This document shows, piece after piece, positions 24,943-36,627 of a stretch of DNA of 64,000 nt; positions within the stretch are counted from its first letter, which is position 1; each line of letters starts with the position of its first letter. A program made the position numbers and the translations under genes. A model generated the notes under the pieces. That model made no database searches and was not told where the DNA came from. It saw nothing but the letters and a program-made list of their open reading frames with translations. Origin of the DNA: Staphylococcus cohnii subsp. cohnii (GTDB taxonomy: Bacteria; Bacillota; Bacilli; Staphylococcales; Staphylococcaceae); assembly GCF_002902365.1 (NCBI RefSeq), contig NZ_PPQC01000024.1, positions 56,071 to 120,070 of the forward strand, written 5' to 3'.

Positions 24943-26130
24943 TTAAATTGTACCTAGTTCTTTACCTACTTTTTCATATGCCGCTAATGCTTGATCAAGC
25001 ATTTCTTTTGTATGTGCAGCTGTAGGCATATTACGCACACGACCTGTACCTTTTGGTACTGTTGGAAAGACGATAGATTTCACATAGATACCTTCATCTT
25101 TTAAGCGACTACTAAATGCTTGTGTTTCTTTTTCGTCACCTATGATTACTGGTGTAATTGGTGATTCAGAATTACCAATGTCAAAACCTAATTTTTTCAG
25201 TCCGTCTTTTAAGTAATTACCATTTTCCCAAAGTTTATCGTGCAATTCTGTTGATGCCATTAATTTCTTAACAGCTTCAGTAATGGCTTTTGTATCACCA
25301 GGCGCTAGTGATGTTGAGAATAAGAATGGTCTTGATTGTGCTTTCAACCAATCGATCAATGATTGTGTACCAGCTACATAACCACCGACAACACCAATCG
25401 CTTTAGATAATGTACCAATTTGGAAATCAATTTTGTCTTGAAGGCCAAAATGTTTCACTGTACCTGCACCATTGCCCATGACACCAGAGCCATGTGCGTC
25501 ATCAACATATGTGATTAAACCGAATTCTTCGGCAATTTCTACGATTTCTGGTAATTTGGCAACATCGCCATCCATACTAAATACCCCGTCAGTAATATAC
25601 ATTACTTTATTGTATTGTCCAGATTCAACAGCTTCTTTTGCCTTAGCACGTAAATCATCCATATCTGAATGATTGACACGAATGATTTTCGCTTTAGATA
25701 AGCGACATCCATCAATAATTGATGCGTGATTTAATTCGTCTGATAGGATAGCATCATTTTTATTCATCACAGCTGAAATTGCTGCCATATTACAATTAAA
25801 ACCTGATTGGTATGCAATGGCAGCCTCTGTACCTTTAAATTTCGCTAGTGTTGCTTCCAATTCATCATGAAGGTCTAATGTACCGTTAATAGATCTTACC
25901 GCACCTGCACCTACACCATGTGTATCAATGGCATCTTTAGCAGCTTGTTTTAAATCTTCATCTGTTGCAAGTCCTAAATAGTTATTTGAAGACAAATTGA
26001 CATAATTTTTCCCGTTAATCTTAATCTCTGGTCCATTCGCGCCTTCAATTGTATCAATTTCGTTATAAAGTCCATTTTCTTTCAAATACTGAATATTTTC
26101 ATCTAAAAAGCCATGTAGTGACTGTACCAC
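24943..26130 (-). CDS. kbl: glycine C-acetyltransferase (2-amino-3-ketobutyrate CoA ligase)
   Basis: The 395-aa PLP enzyme (alpha-oxoamine synthase family) converts 2-amino-3-oxobutyrate plus CoA to glycine and acetyl-CoA, completing threonine breakdown after threonine dehydrogenase. Visible motifs: [45 protein letters not shown] and the PLP lysine in [14 protein letters not shown] (near residue 241). Start GTG 26130 follows AGGGGGATTTTCA. The dehydrogenase partner lies at the left edge of the window, on the same strand but separated by accessory genes. Confidence 0.92.
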   Translation of the reverse strand: MVQSLHGFLDENIQYLKENGLYNEIDTIEGANGPEIKINGKNYVNLSSNNYLGLATDEDLKQAAKDAIDTHGVGAGAVRSINGTLDLHDELEATLAKFKGTEAAIAYQSGFNCNMAAISAVMNKNDAILSDELNHASIIDGCRLSKAKIIRVNHSDMDDLRAKAKEAVESGQYNKVMYITDGVFSMDGDVAKLPEIVEIAEEFGLITYVDDAHGSGVMGNGAGTVKHFGLQDKIDFQIGTLSKAIGVVGGYVAGTQSLIDWLKAQSRPFLFSTSLAPGDTKAITEAVKKLMASTELHDKLWENGNYLKDGLKKLGFDIGNSESPITPVIIGDEKETQAFSSRLKDEGIYVKSIVFPTVPKGTGRVRNMPTAAHTKEMLDQALAAYEKVGKELGTI

Positions 26131-26314
26131 TGAAAATCCCCCTTTGAGTTATCTACTATTTAATCTTATCATAACCCATTTTCTTGTATCAGGAAAGTAG
26201 AATCACACGAATCACTAAAGCGTTTTCTGCAATTTAATTAAAGTCATAATAATTGTCTCTACAGTAAAGTCATTTAAAATGATATAATAGAATAATCATT
26301 TTAAGGAAGAAGGG

Positions 26315-27493
26315 TTGAAGTTGTTTGATTGGTTTCAACTAGCAAGAGAAAAGGAAAACAGAATGATTCAAATACGTCGCTATTTGCATCAATATCCTGA
26401 ATTATCATTTGAGGAGTATCACACACGTGACTACATCCTAAATCAACTCAGCCAACTATCATGTGACGTTCGTTCACCCGTCGGACGAAATGGCATCGTC
26501 GCAACATTTAATGGACAAGGAGACGGTCCAACGATTGCATTGCGTGCTGATTTTGATGCTTTACCGATCAATGAATTAACAGAAGTAGACTACAAATCTA
26601 AAAATCCTGGTGCGATGCATGCATGTGGGCATGATGGCCATACAGCAACATTATTAGCAGTTGCTGAAATAATAGAAGCGTATAAAACCAAATTAAATGG
26701 TAATGTCGTACTGATTTTCCAATATGGTGAGGAAATCATGCCGGGTGGCTCTCAAGAAATGATTGATGATGGTTGCTTACAAAATGTAGATAGAGTATAT
26801 GGAAATCATTTGTGGAGTGGCTATCCTACAGGCACAATTTATTCTCGTCCTGGTGCAATGATGGCTTCTCCCGATGAATTCAACGTAACCATTCATGGTC
26901 AAGGTGGACATGGTGCAAAACCACACGAAACAATCTATCCGGTGGTCATTATGGCTGAATTTATCATTAGTGCGCAAAAGATTGTTTCAAGAACAATAGA
27001 TCCTGTAAAACAAGCTGTTATTAGCTTCGGTATGGTACAGTCTGGTTCAGCAGATAATGTCATTCCAGATACAGCATTTTGCAAAGGCACAGTGCGTACT
27101 TTCGATACAGAAGTACAAGCGCATGTGATGCACAAAATGGATAAGCTTTTACAAGGGTTAGCTGTAGCGAACGACATCACTTATGATTTTGATTATATCA
27201 AAGGATATTTACCTGTCCATAATAATCCAAAATGTTTTGACATTGTTAAACAAGCTACGAATGATATGAATTTAAGATTTAACGAATCAGAATTAATGAT
27301 GATTGGCGAAGACTTTTCACATTATCAAAAAGTACGTCCTGGTGCATTCTTTCTAACAGGTTGCGGTAACCCTGAAAAAGGTACCACACACCCACATCAT
27401 AGTCCGTATTTTAATCTAGATGAAAAAGCGTTAAAATATAGTGCCAGCCAGTTTTTAAAAATATTGGAGTTAGAAAATGTAATAACGCCTTAG
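26315..27493 (+). CDS. M20-family metallo-amidohydrolase (hippurate hydrolase-like)
   Basis: The 392-aa enzyme has the M20D layout: RRYLHQYPELSFEEYHT, ALRADFDALPI, the metal site MHACGHDGHTAT, and FQYGEEIMPGGSQEM with the catalytic and metal-binding glutamates. The dimerisation domain follows (GQGGHGAKPHETIYPV), and GEDFSHYQ with HHSPYFN completes the metal ligands. It hydrolyses N-acyl amino acids or related amides in the cytoplasm. Start TTG 26315 lies 7 bases after AAGGA. Substrate is not defined. The stop codon lies within the terminator stem. Confidence 0.87.
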   Translation: MKLFDWFQLAREKENRMIQIRRYLHQYPELSFEEYHTRDYILNQLSQLSCDVRSPVGRNGIVATFNGQGDGPTIALRADFDALPINELTEVDYKSKNPGAMHACGHDGHTATLLAVAEIIEAYKTKLNGNVVLIFQYGEEIMPGGSQEMIDDGCLQNVDRVYGNHLWSGYPTGTIYSRPGAMMASPDEFNVTIHGQGGHGAKPHETIYPVVIMAEFIISAQKIVSRTIDPVKQAVISFGMVQSGSADNVIPDTAFCKGTVRTFDTEVQAHVMHKMDKLLQGLAVANDITYDFDYIKGYLPVHNNPKCFDIVKQATNDMNLRFNESELMMIGEDFSHYQKVRPGAFFLTGCGNPEKGTTHPHHSPYFNLDEKALKYSASQFLKILELENVITP

Positions 27494-27520
27494 GCTTTTG
27501 ATGCCTAAGGCGTTTTCTAT
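27486..27520 (+). terminator. terminator overlapping the amidohydrolase stop codon
   Basis: CGCCTTAGGC (27486-27495) and GCCTAAGGCG (27503-27512) form a perfect 10-bp stem followed by TTTTC. The stop codon TAG (27491-27493) is part of the left arm. Confidence 0.85.
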
Positions 27521-27600
27521 ATGCAAATATTCCAATTTTTGAATGATGATCTCATTTATACTAAAAAATAGTCAAAACAAAAAAAGAGTTAACACGAATA

Positions 27601-27632
27601 TAAAAAAGAGTCTCCAAAAATTGGAGACTCTT
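27601..27632 (-). terminator. terminator of tuf
   Basis: On the minus strand AAGAGTCTCCAA/TTGGAGACTCTT is a perfect 12-bp stem with loop TTT, followed by TTTTATATTC. It ends the rpsL-rpsG-fusA-tuf transcript. Confidence 0.9.
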
Positions 27633-27657
27633 CAAATCTATATCAAGATAAAATATC

Positions 27658-28845
27658 TTATTTGTAGATTTCAGTTACAACGCCTGATCCAACAGTACGT
27701 CCACCTTCACGGATAGAGAAACGTGTACCGTCTTCGATAGCGATTGGAGAAATTAGTTCAACTTCCATTTCTACGTTGTCGCCAGGCATAACCATTTCAG
27801 TACCTTCTGGTAAAGTAACAACACCTGTTACGTCAGTAGTACGGAAATAGAATTGTGGGCGATAGTTACTGAAGAATGGCGTATGACGGCCACCTTCATC
27901 TTTTGATAAAACGTAAACTTCCGCTTTAAAGTTTGTGTGTGGTGTAATTGAACCAGGAGCAGCTAAAACTTGACCACGTTGGATGTCTTCACGTGCAACA
28001 CCACGTAATAACGCACCAATGTTGTCACCAGCTTCAGCGTAGTCTAATAATTTACGGAACATTTCTACACCAGTAACAGTTGTTTTGCTTGAATCTTCTT
28101 GCATACCGATGATTTCAACTTCTTCACCGACTTTGATTTGACCACGTTCAACACGCCCTGTAGCAACAGTACCACGACCAGTGATTGAGAATACGTCCTC
28201 AACTGGCATCATGAATGGTTTGTCAGAATCACGTTCTGGTGTTGGAATGAAGTCATCAACAGCTTGCATTAAGTCTAAGATTTTTTGCTCATAGTCAGCG
28301 TCGCCTTCAAGAGCTTTTAATGCTGAACCAGAGATTACAGGTACATCGTCACCTGGGAAGTCATATTCGCTTAATAAGTCACGAACTTCCATTTCTACTA
28401 ATTCTAATAATTCTTCATCGTCAACCATGTCAACTTTGTTTAAGAATACAACTAATGCTGGAACACCAACGTTACGTGATAAAAGGATATGTTCACGAGT
28501 TTGTGGCATTGGGCCATCAGCAGCAGATACTACTAAGATAGCTCCGTCCATTTGAGCAGCACCAGTGATCATGTTTTTAACATAGTCAGCGTGTCCTGGG
28601 CAGTCAACGTGAGCATAGTGACGTTTTTCAGTTGTATACTCGATGTGTGAAGTATTGATTGTGATACCACGTTCTTTTTCTTCTGGAGCGTTATCAATCA
28701 TGTCGTATGATTGTGCAACAGAGTCACCATTTTTTGCTAAAACAGTTGCGATAGCAGCTGTTAAAGTAGTTTTACCATGGTCAACGTGTCCGATTGTACC
28801 AATATTGGCATGTTCTTTTGAGCGATCGAATTTTTCTTTAGCCAT
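27658..28845 (-). CDS. tuf: elongation factor Tu
   Basis: The 395-aa GTPase delivers aminoacyl-tRNA to the ribosome. All G motifs are visible: GHVDHGKTT (G1, residues 19-27), the switch I region [18 protein letters not shown] (G3), NKVDMVDD (G4) and SGSALK (G5), then domains 2 and 3 ending [13 protein letters not shown]. It follows fusA by a 215-base spacer, long enough for its own promoter. Start ATG 28845 follows AGGAGAGATTTTATA. It is full length. Confidence 0.98.
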   Translation of the reverse strand: MAKEKFDRSKEHANIGTIGHVDHGKTTLTAAIATVLAKNGDSVAQSYDMIDNAPEEKERGITINTSHIEYTTEKRHYAHVDCPGHADYVKNMITGAAQMDGAILVVSAADGPMPQTREHILLSRNVGVPALVVFLNKVDMVDDEELLELVEMEVRDLLSEYDFPGDDVPVISGSALKALEGDADYEQKILDLMQAVDDFIPTPERDSDKPFMMPVEDVFSITGRGTVATGRVERGQIKVGEEVEIIGMQEDSSKTTVTGVEMFRKLLDYAEAGDNIGALLRGVAREDIQRGQVLAAPGSITPHTNFKAEVYVLSKDEGGRHTPFFSNYRPQFYFRTTDVTGVVTLPEGTEMVMPGDNVEMEVELISPIAIEDGTRFSIREGGRTVGSGVVTEIYK

Positions 28846-29060
28846 TATAAAATCTCTCCTATTCGTTAGAAAATTAATTGTTAAATTTATCTCTCATGAC
28901 AGTTTCTCACCATCATGAGAAGATGATTTATTTAGGTTAAAAGTACCATACAGTACCTTTATAATGCATTTTCCCTAAAAAATCAATCAATAAAACTGTA
29001 AGCCATATAATTAAGCTTTACATGTATTGTACAGACTGTCACTGCACATTACAAGTTTAA

Positions 29061-31154
29061 TTATTCAGCTGATTTATTACCAGTGTTTTTCTTGATAATA
29101 TCTTCAGAAATTGATTTTGGAACTTCTGCATAGTGATCGAAGTACATAGTGTATGTTCCACGACCTTGTGTATTAGAACGTAATGATGTTGCATAACCGA
29201 ACATTTCTGAAAGTGGTACAAAGGCATTTACAACTTGTGCATTACCACGAGGTTCCATACCATCAACACGTCCACGACGAGATGTTACGTCACCCATGAT
29301 GTCGCCCATGTATTCTTCAGGCATTTCAATTGTTACTTTCATCATTGGTTCTAAGATAACAGGATCACATTTTTTAGCAGCTTCTTTAAGTGCTAATGAT
29401 GCAGCAATTTTGAAGGCCATTTCTGATGAATCGACATCATGGTATGAACCATCAAATAATTTAGCTTTAACATCAATTAATGGATAACCAGCTAATACAC
29501 CGTTTTCCATAGCATCTTTAAGTCCAGCTTCAACTGATGGAATGTATTCACGAGGAACTACACCACCAACGATAGCGTTTTCGAATTCGAAACCGCCACC
29601 TGTTTCGTTTGGTTCAAATTCAATTTTAACATCACCGTATTGTCCACGACCACCAGATTGACGCGCGAATTTACCTTGAACTTGTGCTGATTGCTTAAAT
29701 GTTTCACGATATGAAACCATTGGCGCACCAACATTACATTCAACGTTAAATTCTTTTTTCATACGGTCAACTAAGATGTCTAAGTGAAGCTCACCCATAC
29801 CACCGATGATAACTTGTCCAGTTTCTTCGTCAGTGTGTGCATGGAATGTTGGGTCTTCTTCTTGTAACTTAACTAAAGCTGTAGTCATTTTATCTTGGTC
29901 AGCTTTAGATTTTGGTTCAACTGATAGGTGAATAACAGGTTCTGGGAAATCCATTGATTCCAAGATAATGTCATTTTTCTCACCACATAAAGTATCACCA
30001 GTACCAGTTTCTTTTAGACCTACCGCAGCAGCGATATCTCCTGAGTAAACTGTGTTAAGCTCTTGACGAGAGTTAGCGTGCATTTGTAGTAAACGACCTA
30101 CACGTTCACGTTTGTTCTTCGTAGAGTTTTTAACATAAGAACCTGATGTTAATGTACCTGAGTACACACGGAAGAATGTTAACTTACCAACATAAGGGTC
30201 AGTCATTACTTTGAACGCTAATGCAGCGAACTCAGCATTGTCATCCGCTTTTGCGATAACTTCTTCTTCTGGATCATCAGCACGGTGGCCGACAATTGGT
30301 TTAACATCTAATGGTGATGGTAAATAATCAATTACTGCGTTAAGCATTAATTGAACACCTTTGTTTTTGAAGGCAGTACCAACAAGAACTGGGTAGAATT
30401 CAATATTATTAGTTGCTTCACGAATAGCGTCTTTTAATTCAGCTACAGTAATTTCTTCGTCACCAAGATATTTTTCCATTAATTCATCACTTGTTTCAGC
30501 TACTGCTTCAATAAGTGTTGCACGAGCTTCTTCAGCTCTTTCTTTTTGATCTTCAGGAATTTCAATTTCTTCAATTTCAGTTCCTAAGTCATTGTTGTAT
30601 TTGAAACATTTCATTTCAACTAAGTCGATGATTGCTTCAAATTCGTCTTCCGCACCAATTGGTAATTGGATTGGTTGTGCATTCGCTTGTAGGCGATCAT
30701 GAATTGTGCTTACAGCATATTCAAAGTTAGCGCCTAATTTGTCCATTTTGTTTACGAAAACAATACGAGGAACGCTGTAAGTTGTTGCTTGACGCCAAAC
30801 TGTTTCAGTTTGAGGTTCAACACCTGATTGCGCATCAAGTACTGTTACTGCACCATCAAGTACACGTAATGAACGTTCAACTTCAACAGTGAAGTCTACG
30901 TGTCCTGGTGTATCGATGATGTTTACACGGTGATCATCCCATGAAGCTGTTGTTGCAGCTGATGTGATAGTGATACCGCGGTCTTGCTCCTGTTCCATCC
31001 AGTCCATTTGTGAAGCCCCTTCATGAGTTTCACCAATTTTATGGATACGTCCAGTATAGTAAAGAATACGTTCAGTCGTAGTTGTTTTACCAGCATCGAT
31101 GTGAGCCATGATACCGATATTACGAGTTCTTTCTAAACTAAAATCTCTAGCCAT
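29061..31154 (-). CDS. fusA: elongation factor G
   Basis: The 697-aa translocase GTPase has G1 [15 protein letters not shown] (residues 17-31), G3 [10 protein letters not shown]4 NKMDKLGA, and the five-domain EF-G length. It drives ribosomal translocation and, with RRF, recycling. It is the target of fusidic acid and of FusB proteins; a broken FusB-family gene lies at 876-1271. I did not identify resistance substitutions because I could not align it residue by residue. It follows rpsG after a 118-base spacer containing a strong hairpin. Confidence 0.97.
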   Translation of the reverse strand: MARDFSLERTRNIGIMAHIDAGKTTTTERILYYTGRIHKIGETHEGASQMDWMEQEQDRGITITSAATTASWDDHRVNIIDTPGHVDFTVEVERSLRVLDGAVTVLDAQSGVEPQTETVWRQATTYSVPRIVFVNKMDKLGANFEYAVSTIHDRLQANAQPIQLPIGAEDEFEAIIDLVEMKCFKYNNDLGTEIEEIEIPEDQKERAEEARATLIEAVAETSDELMEKYLGDEEITVAELKDAIREATNNIEFYPVLVGTAFKNKGVQLMLNAVIDYLPSPLDVKPIVGHRADDPEEEVIAKADDNAEFAALAFKVMTDPYVGKLTFFRVYSGTLTSGSYVKNSTKNKRERVGRLLQMHANSRQELNTVYSGDIAAAVGLKETGTGDTLCGEKNDIILESMDFPEPVIHLSVEPKSKADQDKMTTALVKLQEEDPTFHAHTDEETGQVIIGGMGELHLDILVDRMKKEFNVECNVGAPMVSYRETFKQSAQVQGKFARQSGGRGQYGDVKIEFEPNETGGGFEFENAIVGGVVPREYIPSVEAGLKDAMENGVLAGYPLIDVKAKLFDGSYHDVDSSEMAFKIAASLALKEAAKKCDPVILEPMMKVTIEMPEEYMGDIMGDVTSRRGRVDGMEPRGNAQVVNAFVPLSEMFGYATSLRSNTQGRGTYTMYFDHYAEVPKSISEDIIKKNTGNKSAE

Positions 31155-31207
31155 GTATTTTTCTCCTTCCAGTATAACTGCGAATAAATACTATAAATAT
31201 GGCGATG

Positions 31208-31258
31208 CCCTAAGCATGCACCTAGATAGTAAACTATCCGTGTGGAACATGCTCAGGG
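31208..31258 (-). promoter_or_regulatory. structured element between rpsG and fusA
   Basis: On the minus strand CCCTGAGCATG pairs with CATGCTTAGGG over 11 positions, enclosing a second stem GATAG-TTTA-CTATC with flanking CAC/GTG. No T-run follows, so it is not a terminator. Its site within the str operon suggests a mRNA processing or r-protein (S7-type) binding element; function is inferred from location only. Confidence 0.6.
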
Positions 31259-31272
31259 AAAAACCTACTATC

Positions 31273-31743
31273 CTACCAACGATAGTGAGCGAAGGCTTTG
31301 TTAGCTTCAGCCATTTTATGAACGTCTTCACGTTTCTTAACTGCACCACCAGTGTTGTTTGCAGCATCTAAAATTTCGTTAGCTAAACGTTCTTCCATCG
31401 TTTTTTCACCACGAAGACGTGAATAGTTAACTAACCAACGAAGGCCTAAAGTAGTACGACGTTCTGGACGAACTTCTACAGGTACTTGATAGTTAGAGCC
31501 ACCTACACGACGTGCTTTAACTTCTAATACTGGCATGATGTTGTCGATAGCTTCTTCGAAAACTTCGATAGCTTCACGACCACTGCGTTCTTGAACTAAT
31601 TCAAATGCAGAATAAAGAATTTTTTGAGCTGTTCCACGTTTACCATCTAACATAATTTTGTTAATCAATTTAGTAACTAATTTTGAGTTATGAATTGGGT
31701 CTGGTAATACGTCTCTTTTTGGTACTGATCCTTTACGAGGCAT
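31273..31743 (-). CDS. rpsG: 30S ribosomal protein S7
   Basis: The 156-aa protein begins [23 protein letters not shown] and contains the S7 signature [22 protein letters not shown] and the loop [17 protein letters not shown]7 nucleates the 30S head by binding the 3' domain of 16S rRNA and contacts E-site tRNA. It is the second gene of the str operon, 71 bases after rpsL, and full length. Confidence 0.98.
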   Translation of the reverse strand: MPRKGSVPKRDVLPDPIHNSKLVTKLINKIMLDGKRGTAQKILYSAFELVQERSGREAIEVFEEAIDNIMPVLEVKARRVGGSNYQVPVEVRPERRTTLGLRWLVNYSRLRGEKTMEERLANEILDAANNTGGAVKKREDVHKMAEANKAFAHYRW

Positions 31744-31814
31744 AATATAAATCCTCCCTTCCTAATTATAATATATTTCCATTATTTATAACGAAAATTT
31801 ACGCAATCTTAACC

Positions 31815-32228
31815 TTATTTTTTAGGTTTTTTAGTTCCGTATAATGAACGACCTTGTCTACGACCGTCAACACCTGAAGTATCAAGTGCACCACGTACGA
31901 TGTGGTAACGCACACCAGGTAAGTCTTTTACACGTCCACCACGTACAAGTACAACACTGTGTTCTTGTAAATTGTGTCCGATACCAGGAATATAAGCGTT
32001 GATTTCGATGTTGTTAGACAAACGCACACGAGCATATTTACGTAACGCAGAGTTAGGTTTTTTAGGTGTCATAGTACCTACACGTGTACAAACACCACGT
32101 TTTTGTGGTGAGTTTAAGCTAGTGTACTTTTTCTTTTTACTGTTGTAGTTTCTGTTCAATGCTGGTGAATCATAGTTTTTTGATTTACTTTGTCTTGGTT
32201 TACGTACTAATTGATTAATAGTTGGCAT
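31815..32228 (-). CDS. rpsL: 30S ribosomal protein S12
   Basis: This 137-aa protein of the decoding centre begins [15 protein letters not shown]. The streptomycin-site loop [11 protein letters not shown] carries the wild-type lysine. I chose ATG 32228, with GAGGAGGACATATTTC upstream; an open frame 13 codons further up includes the ribosome binding site and is not the start. It is followed by rpsG-fusA-tuf and preceded by the small L7Ae-like gene. Confidence 0.97.
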   Translation of the reverse strand: MPTINQLVRKPRQSKSKNYDSPALNRNYNSKKKKYTSLNSPQKRGVCTRVGTMTPKKPNSALRKYARVRLSNNIEINAYIPGIGHNLQEHSVVLVRGGRVKDLPGVRYHIVRGALDTSGVDGRRQGRSLYGTKKPKK

Positions 32229-32323
32229 GAAATATGTCCTCCTCTCTTCTTTTATAATCCCACACATCCAGGTGGTTCATTTTAAAGGTAAATAAAATTT
32301 AGTAAGAAAAAATCTTACTAATC

Positions 32324-32578
32324 TCATTTCAATAATGCAACAACAGTCGCATTAACGTTTATACCTACATACTTTCCTAAAGCTTGTTTGCTCTCGAAAA
32401 ATGAGATAGATATGTTTTTGTGATTGATTTGACTTAACACGCGAGTCATCAGATGAATCTCAACGTCTTCAGCGATAATCAATGATGTCACTTGATCTTT
32501 ATTCAATGCTTTCAGCGTTTGTTTAAGACCAATAACATAGTGTTGTTTGTTAAAGCGTGCAACTTTTTCATTAGACAT
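32324..32578 (-). CDS. L7Ae/YbxF-type K-turn-binding ribosomal protein
   Basis: The 84-aa member of the L7Ae/L30e/S12e family has [22 protein letters not shown] (the family G-x-x-x-t/k-a-l pattern in variant form) and the C-terminal helix [19 protein letters not shown]. subtilis YbxF at the same position before rpsL binds K-turns. Start ATG 32578 is followed after about 95 bases by rpsL. Role in the ribosome is accessory. Confidence 0.88.
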   Translation of the reverse strand: MSNEKVARFNKQHYVIGLKQTLKALNKDQVTSLIIAEDVEIHLMTRVLSQINHKNISISFFESKQALGKYVGINVNATVVALLK

Positions 32579-32680
32579 CTAAGTATCCTCCAAAGTTCTG
32601 CTTGCATCAACCTTAATAATAATAACATCAAAATTACTGCGTAGTCAACTTTAATTAACATTTTTTGCAGAAAATATATA

Positions 32681-32736
32681 AAAAAATAAGTGAGCGAAAT
32701 AAAGATTAAATGTCTCCATCAAATCTTTTATTTCGC
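32681..32736 (-). terminator. terminator of rpoBC
   Basis: On the minus strand GCGAAATAAAAGATTT and AATCTTTATTTCGC form a long stem with one bulge, and the tail TCACTTATTTTTT follows. It lies about 130 bases past the rpoC stop. Confidence 0.75.
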
Positions 32737-32863
32737 CCGAGCTCAAATGGTCAATCGCTTTAAACATATGACATGTGATGAAGTCTTACAACCTCAACAC
32801 ATGTCTATATGTTTAAACAACTTCAAATGAATGATAAAACCATTTTACATCTCAAAAGCTATA

Positions 32864-35800
32864 CTAGATTTCTGTTGGTTGAATTTCTTCAACAACTTCT
32901 TCAGGTGTCGCTTTGTCATACTGTACATCACTGTAACGTCTCATACCTGTACCAGCTGGAATAAGCTTACCGATAATAACGTTCTCTTTAAGTCCAAGTA
33001 AGTTATCACGTTTACCTTTGATAGCTGCATCTGTAAGTACACGAGTTGTTTCTTGGAATGATGCTGCTGATAAGAAGCTTTCTGTTTCAAGAGAAGCTTT
33101 TGTTATACCTAGTAATACAGGTTTAGATGTTGCTGGACGTTTACGTTCTTTGAATGCTTCACGGTTAGCATCTGTAAAGTTATGAATATCTACAAGTGCA
33201 CCTGGAAGTAATTTCGTATCTCCAGCTTCAATGATACGTACTTTACGTAACATTTGTCTTACCATAACTTCAACGTGTTTATCATCAATTTCAACACCTT
33301 GCATACGGTAAACTTTTTGAACTTCTTTTAATAAATAGCTTTCTGTTGCATTTAAACCAGATATAGATAAGAAGTTCTTAGGTTCAATAGAACCTTCTGT
33401 AAGTGCTTCACCACGTTCAACACTTTGGCCAACTTCAACTTTTAATCTTGAAGTACCTGAAGCCAAGTAAGATTTCGTTTCATTTGCACCTTTGATGACG
33501 ATTTCTTGTTGACGATCTTTGGCAACGCTAATGTCATCTACGACACCTTCAATTTCGGTAACGACTGCTTGACCTTTAGGGTTACGCGCTTCGAAGATCT
33601 CTTGGATACGAGGAAGACCTTGCGTGATGTCACTACCTGCTACACCACCTGTGTGGAATGTACGCATTGTAAGCTGTGTACCTGGTTCACCGATTGATTG
33701 GGCAGCAATTGTACCAACTGCTTCACCAACTTCAACTTTTTCACCAGTAGCAAGGTTTTTACCATAGCATTTTTCACATACACCATGACGTGTGTTACAT
33801 GTGAATGCTGAACGGATATACATTTCTTCTATACCAGCGTCTGTGATTTTCTTAGCAATTTCTGCTGTTACTAACTCATCTGGACGAACGATAACTTCAT
33901 CTGTTTCTGGGTGACGAATCGTTTCTTTAGAATAACGACCTTCAATACGTTCGCTAAATGGTTCGATCATTTCAGTACCTTCTTTAATATCAGATACTAG
34001 TAAACCACGGTCAGTACCACAGTCTTCTTCACGAACGATAACATCTTGTGCCACATCAACCAGACGACGAGTAAGATAACCAGAGTCCGCTGTTTTAAGT
34101 GCTGTATCGGCAAGACCTTTACGCGCACCATGTGTAGAGATAAAGTATTCTAACACCGTTAAACCTTCACGGAATGATGAAGTGATTGGTAATTCAATGA
34201 TCTTACCTGATGGTGCAGCCATAAGTCCACGCATACCAGCTAACTGTGTAAAGTTAGATGCGTTACCACGAGCACCAGAGTCACTCATCATAAAGATTGG
34301 GTTTGTTTTTTCAAGTGAACCCATTAATTCATTTTGAATTTGGTCTTTAGCATCAGTCCAAATTTCAACAACTGCATTGTAACGTTCAAATTCTGTAATT
34401 AAACCACGGTTAAATTGTTTTTGTACTTTTTCAACTAGTTTTTCATGTTCATCTAAAATTTGTTGTTTATCTGGTAAGACCACAATGTCAGATACACCAA
34501 CAGTGATACCAGCTTTAGAAGAGAATTTGAAGCCTAAGTCTTTCATTCTATCTAACATCATAGATGTATCTGTGATGCTGAATCGATTGAAGACTTCTGC
34601 AATGATATTTCCTAAGAAATTCTTGTTGAATGGTTCGCTAAGTGGTTGCTCATCAAAATATGCTTTTAATCCACCCTCACCTAATTCAGCAGCAGAAACA
34701 AAGTATTTGTCTGGCGTACTGTTTTCAAGGTTATATTTTGTTGGTTCGTTAATGTATGCAAATGAATCAGGAATGATTTCATTAAAGATAACTTTACCAA
34801 CAGATGTTGTTAAGATTTTTTGATTTTGCGCTTCTGTAAATGTTGGGTTATTAAATGAACTTGCATGCACACCTATACGTGTGTGTAAATGTACATAACC
34901 ATTTGCGTATGCTTTTAGCACTTCATTTGTATCATTATAAATTGTACCAGTATTTACAGCATCTTTACGTTCTAAAGTAAGGTAATAGTTACCTAATACC
35001 ATATCTTGTGATGGTGTAACAACAGGTTTACCATCTTTAGGGTTTAAGATGTTTTGTGCTGCAAGCATGAGCATGCGTGCTTCTGCTTGTGCTTCTTTAG
35101 ATAATGGTACGTGAACAGCCATTTGGTCACCATCAAAGTCAGCGTTATAAGCTGTTGTTGCAAGTGGGTGTAGACGAATGGCACGGCCTTCTACAAGTGT
35201 AGGTTCAAATGCTTGAATACCTAATCTATGCAGCGTTGGTGCACGGTTTAAAAGAACTGGATGTTCTTTAATTACGTCTTCTAATACATCCCATACTTCA
35301 TCATCCATACGTTCAATCTTGCTTTTAGCATTTTTAATGTTTGTCGCAATTTCACGTTGAACTAATTCTTTCATGATGAATGGTTTAAATAGTTCTAAAG
35401 CCATTTCTTTAGGTAAGCCACATTGATACATCTTCAAGCTAGGTCCAACAGCGATAACTGAACGACCTGAATAGTCAACACGTTTACCTAATAAATTTTG
35501 ACGGAAACGACCTTGTTTACCTTTAAGCATATGTGAAAGTGATTTTAATGGACGATTACCTGGTCCAGTTACTGGACGACCACGACGGCCATTATCGATA
35601 AGTGCATCAACTGCTTCTTGTAGCATACGTTTTTCGTTTTGTACGATGATGCCAGGCGCACCTAAATCTAATAAACGTTTTAAACGGTTGTTACGGTTGA
35701 TAACACGACGATATAAGTCGTTTAAATCACTTGTTGCAAAACGTCCACCGTCTAATTGAACCATTGGTCTGATTTCTGGTGGAATAATTGGAAGTACATC

Positions 35801-36484
35801 TAATACCATCCATGCTGGATTGTTACCAGAATGTCTGAATGATTCAACTACTTCTAAACGTTTAATCGCACGTGTAAGTCTTTGTCCTGTTGCAGACTCT
35901 AACTCATCACGTAATTCTTTTAATTCTGTATCTAAATCAATTTCATCTAATAATTCTTTGATACCTTCAGCACCCATTTTAGCTGTAAATTGACCAGGGA
36001 ATTTATCATAGTACTCTCTGAATTCTGCTTCAGATAGTAATGTCTTTTTCTCTAAACCAGTTGGTCCTGGATTAACAACAACATAAGAAGCAAAGTAAAT
36101 CACTTCTTCTAATGCTGTTGGTGACATGTCTAGTAATAGTCCCATGCGGCTTGGAATACCTTTGAAGTACCAAATATGTGAAACTGGCGCAGCTAATTCA
36201 ATGTGTCCCATTCTTTCACGGCGCACTTTAGATTTAGTTACTTCTACTCCACATCTATCACAAACCATACCTTTATAGCGTACACGTTTGTATTTACCAC
36301 AACTACATTCCCAGTCTTTTGTAGGTCCGAAAATTCTCTCACAGAATAGACCATCTTTTTCTGGTTTTAAAGTACGATAGTTAATTGTTTCTGGCTTTTT
36401 AACCTCACCAAAAGACCATGAACGGATTTTTTCAGGTGAAGCAAGTCCTATTTTCATATAATGGAAATTATTTACATCAATCAA
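32864..36484 (-). CDS. rpoC: RNA polymerase subunit beta'
   Basis: The 1206-aa subunit has the N-terminal zinc site ([13 protein letters not shown] then CDRCG, near residues 60-78), the rudder/lid region, the catalytic Mg site [15 protein letters not shown] (near residue 447), the second zinc cluster ending [12 protein letters not shown], and the trigger-loop region [17 protein letters not shown] chose TTG 36484 ([13 protein letters not shown]), 8 bases after AAGGAGG; the ATG at 36502 overlaps that ribosome binding site. It follows rpoB by 143 bases. Full length for staphylococci. Confidence 0.98.
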   Translation of the reverse strand: MIDVNNFHYMKIGLASPEKIRSWSFGEVKKPETINYRTLKPEKDGLFCERIFGPTKDWECSCGKYKRVRYKGMVCDRCGVEVTKSKVRRERMGHIELAAPVSHIWYFKGIPSRMGLLLDMSPTALEEVIYFASYVVVNPGPTGLEKKTLLSEAEFREYYDKFPGQFTAKMGAEGIKELLDEIDLDTELKELRDELESATGQRLTRAIKRLEVVESFRHSGNNPAWMVLDVLPIIPPEIRPMVQLDGGRFATSDLNDLYRRVINRNNRLKRLLDLGAPGIIVQNEKRMLQEAVDALIDNGRRGRPVTGPGNRPLKSLSHMLKGKQGRFRQNLLGKRVDYSGRSVIAVGPSLKMYQCGLPKEMALELFKPFIMKELVQREIATNIKNAKSKIERMDDEVWDVLEDVIKEHPVLLNRAPTLHRLGIQAFEPTLVEGRAIRLHPLATTAYNADFDGDQMAVHVPLSKEAQAEARMLMLAAQNILNPKDGKPVVTPSQDMVLGNYYLTLERKDAVNTGTIYNDTNEVLKAYANGYVHLHTRIGVHASSFNNPTFTEAQNQKILTTSVGKVIFNEIIPDSFAYINEPTKYNLENSTPDKYFVSAAELGEGGLKAYFDEQPLSEPFNKNFLGNIIAEVFNRFSITDTSMMLDRMKDLGFKFSSKAGITVGVSDIVVLPDKQQILDEHEKLVEKVQKQFNRGLITEFERYNAVVEIWTDAKDQIQNELMGSLEKTNPIFMMSDSGARGNASNFTQLAGMRGLMAAPSGKIIELPITSSFREGLTVLEYFISTHGARKGLADTALKTADSGYLTRRLVDVAQDVIVREEDCGTDRGLLVSDIKEGTEMIEPFSERIEGRYSKETIRHPETDEVIVRPDELVTAEIAKKITDAGIEEMYIRSAFTCNTRHGVCEKCYGKNLATGEKVEVGEAVGTIAAQSIGEPGTQLTMRTFHTGGVAGSDITQGLPRIQEIFEARNPKGQAVVTEIEGVVDDISVAKDRQQEIVIKGANETKSYLASGTSRLKVEVGQSVERGEALTEGSIEPKNFLSISGLNATESYLLKEVQKVYRMQGVEIDDKHVEVMVRQMLRKVRIIEAGDTKLLPGALVDIHNFTDANREAFKERKRPATSKPVLLGITKASLETESFLSAASFQETTRVLTDAAIKGKRDNLLGLKENVIIGKLIPAGTGMRRYSDVQYDKATPEEVVEEIQPTEI

Positions 36485-36627
36485 GGAGCCTACCTCCTTC
36501 AATTTAGATTAGCTGTGCAAATTGATTGATTGCTCTTTATCAATATTAGATAAACTCATAATGAGGCAAGTACGACGACTTCACCTCAATATGGTATATC
36601 TCTTTATAAACTTAAATGCGATCTGTA

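Noticed and set aside
28892..28920. 8-bp hairpin TCTCATGA/TCATGAGA in the fusA-tuf spacer
   Set aside because: Too weak and without a T-run; no basis to call a terminator or leader.
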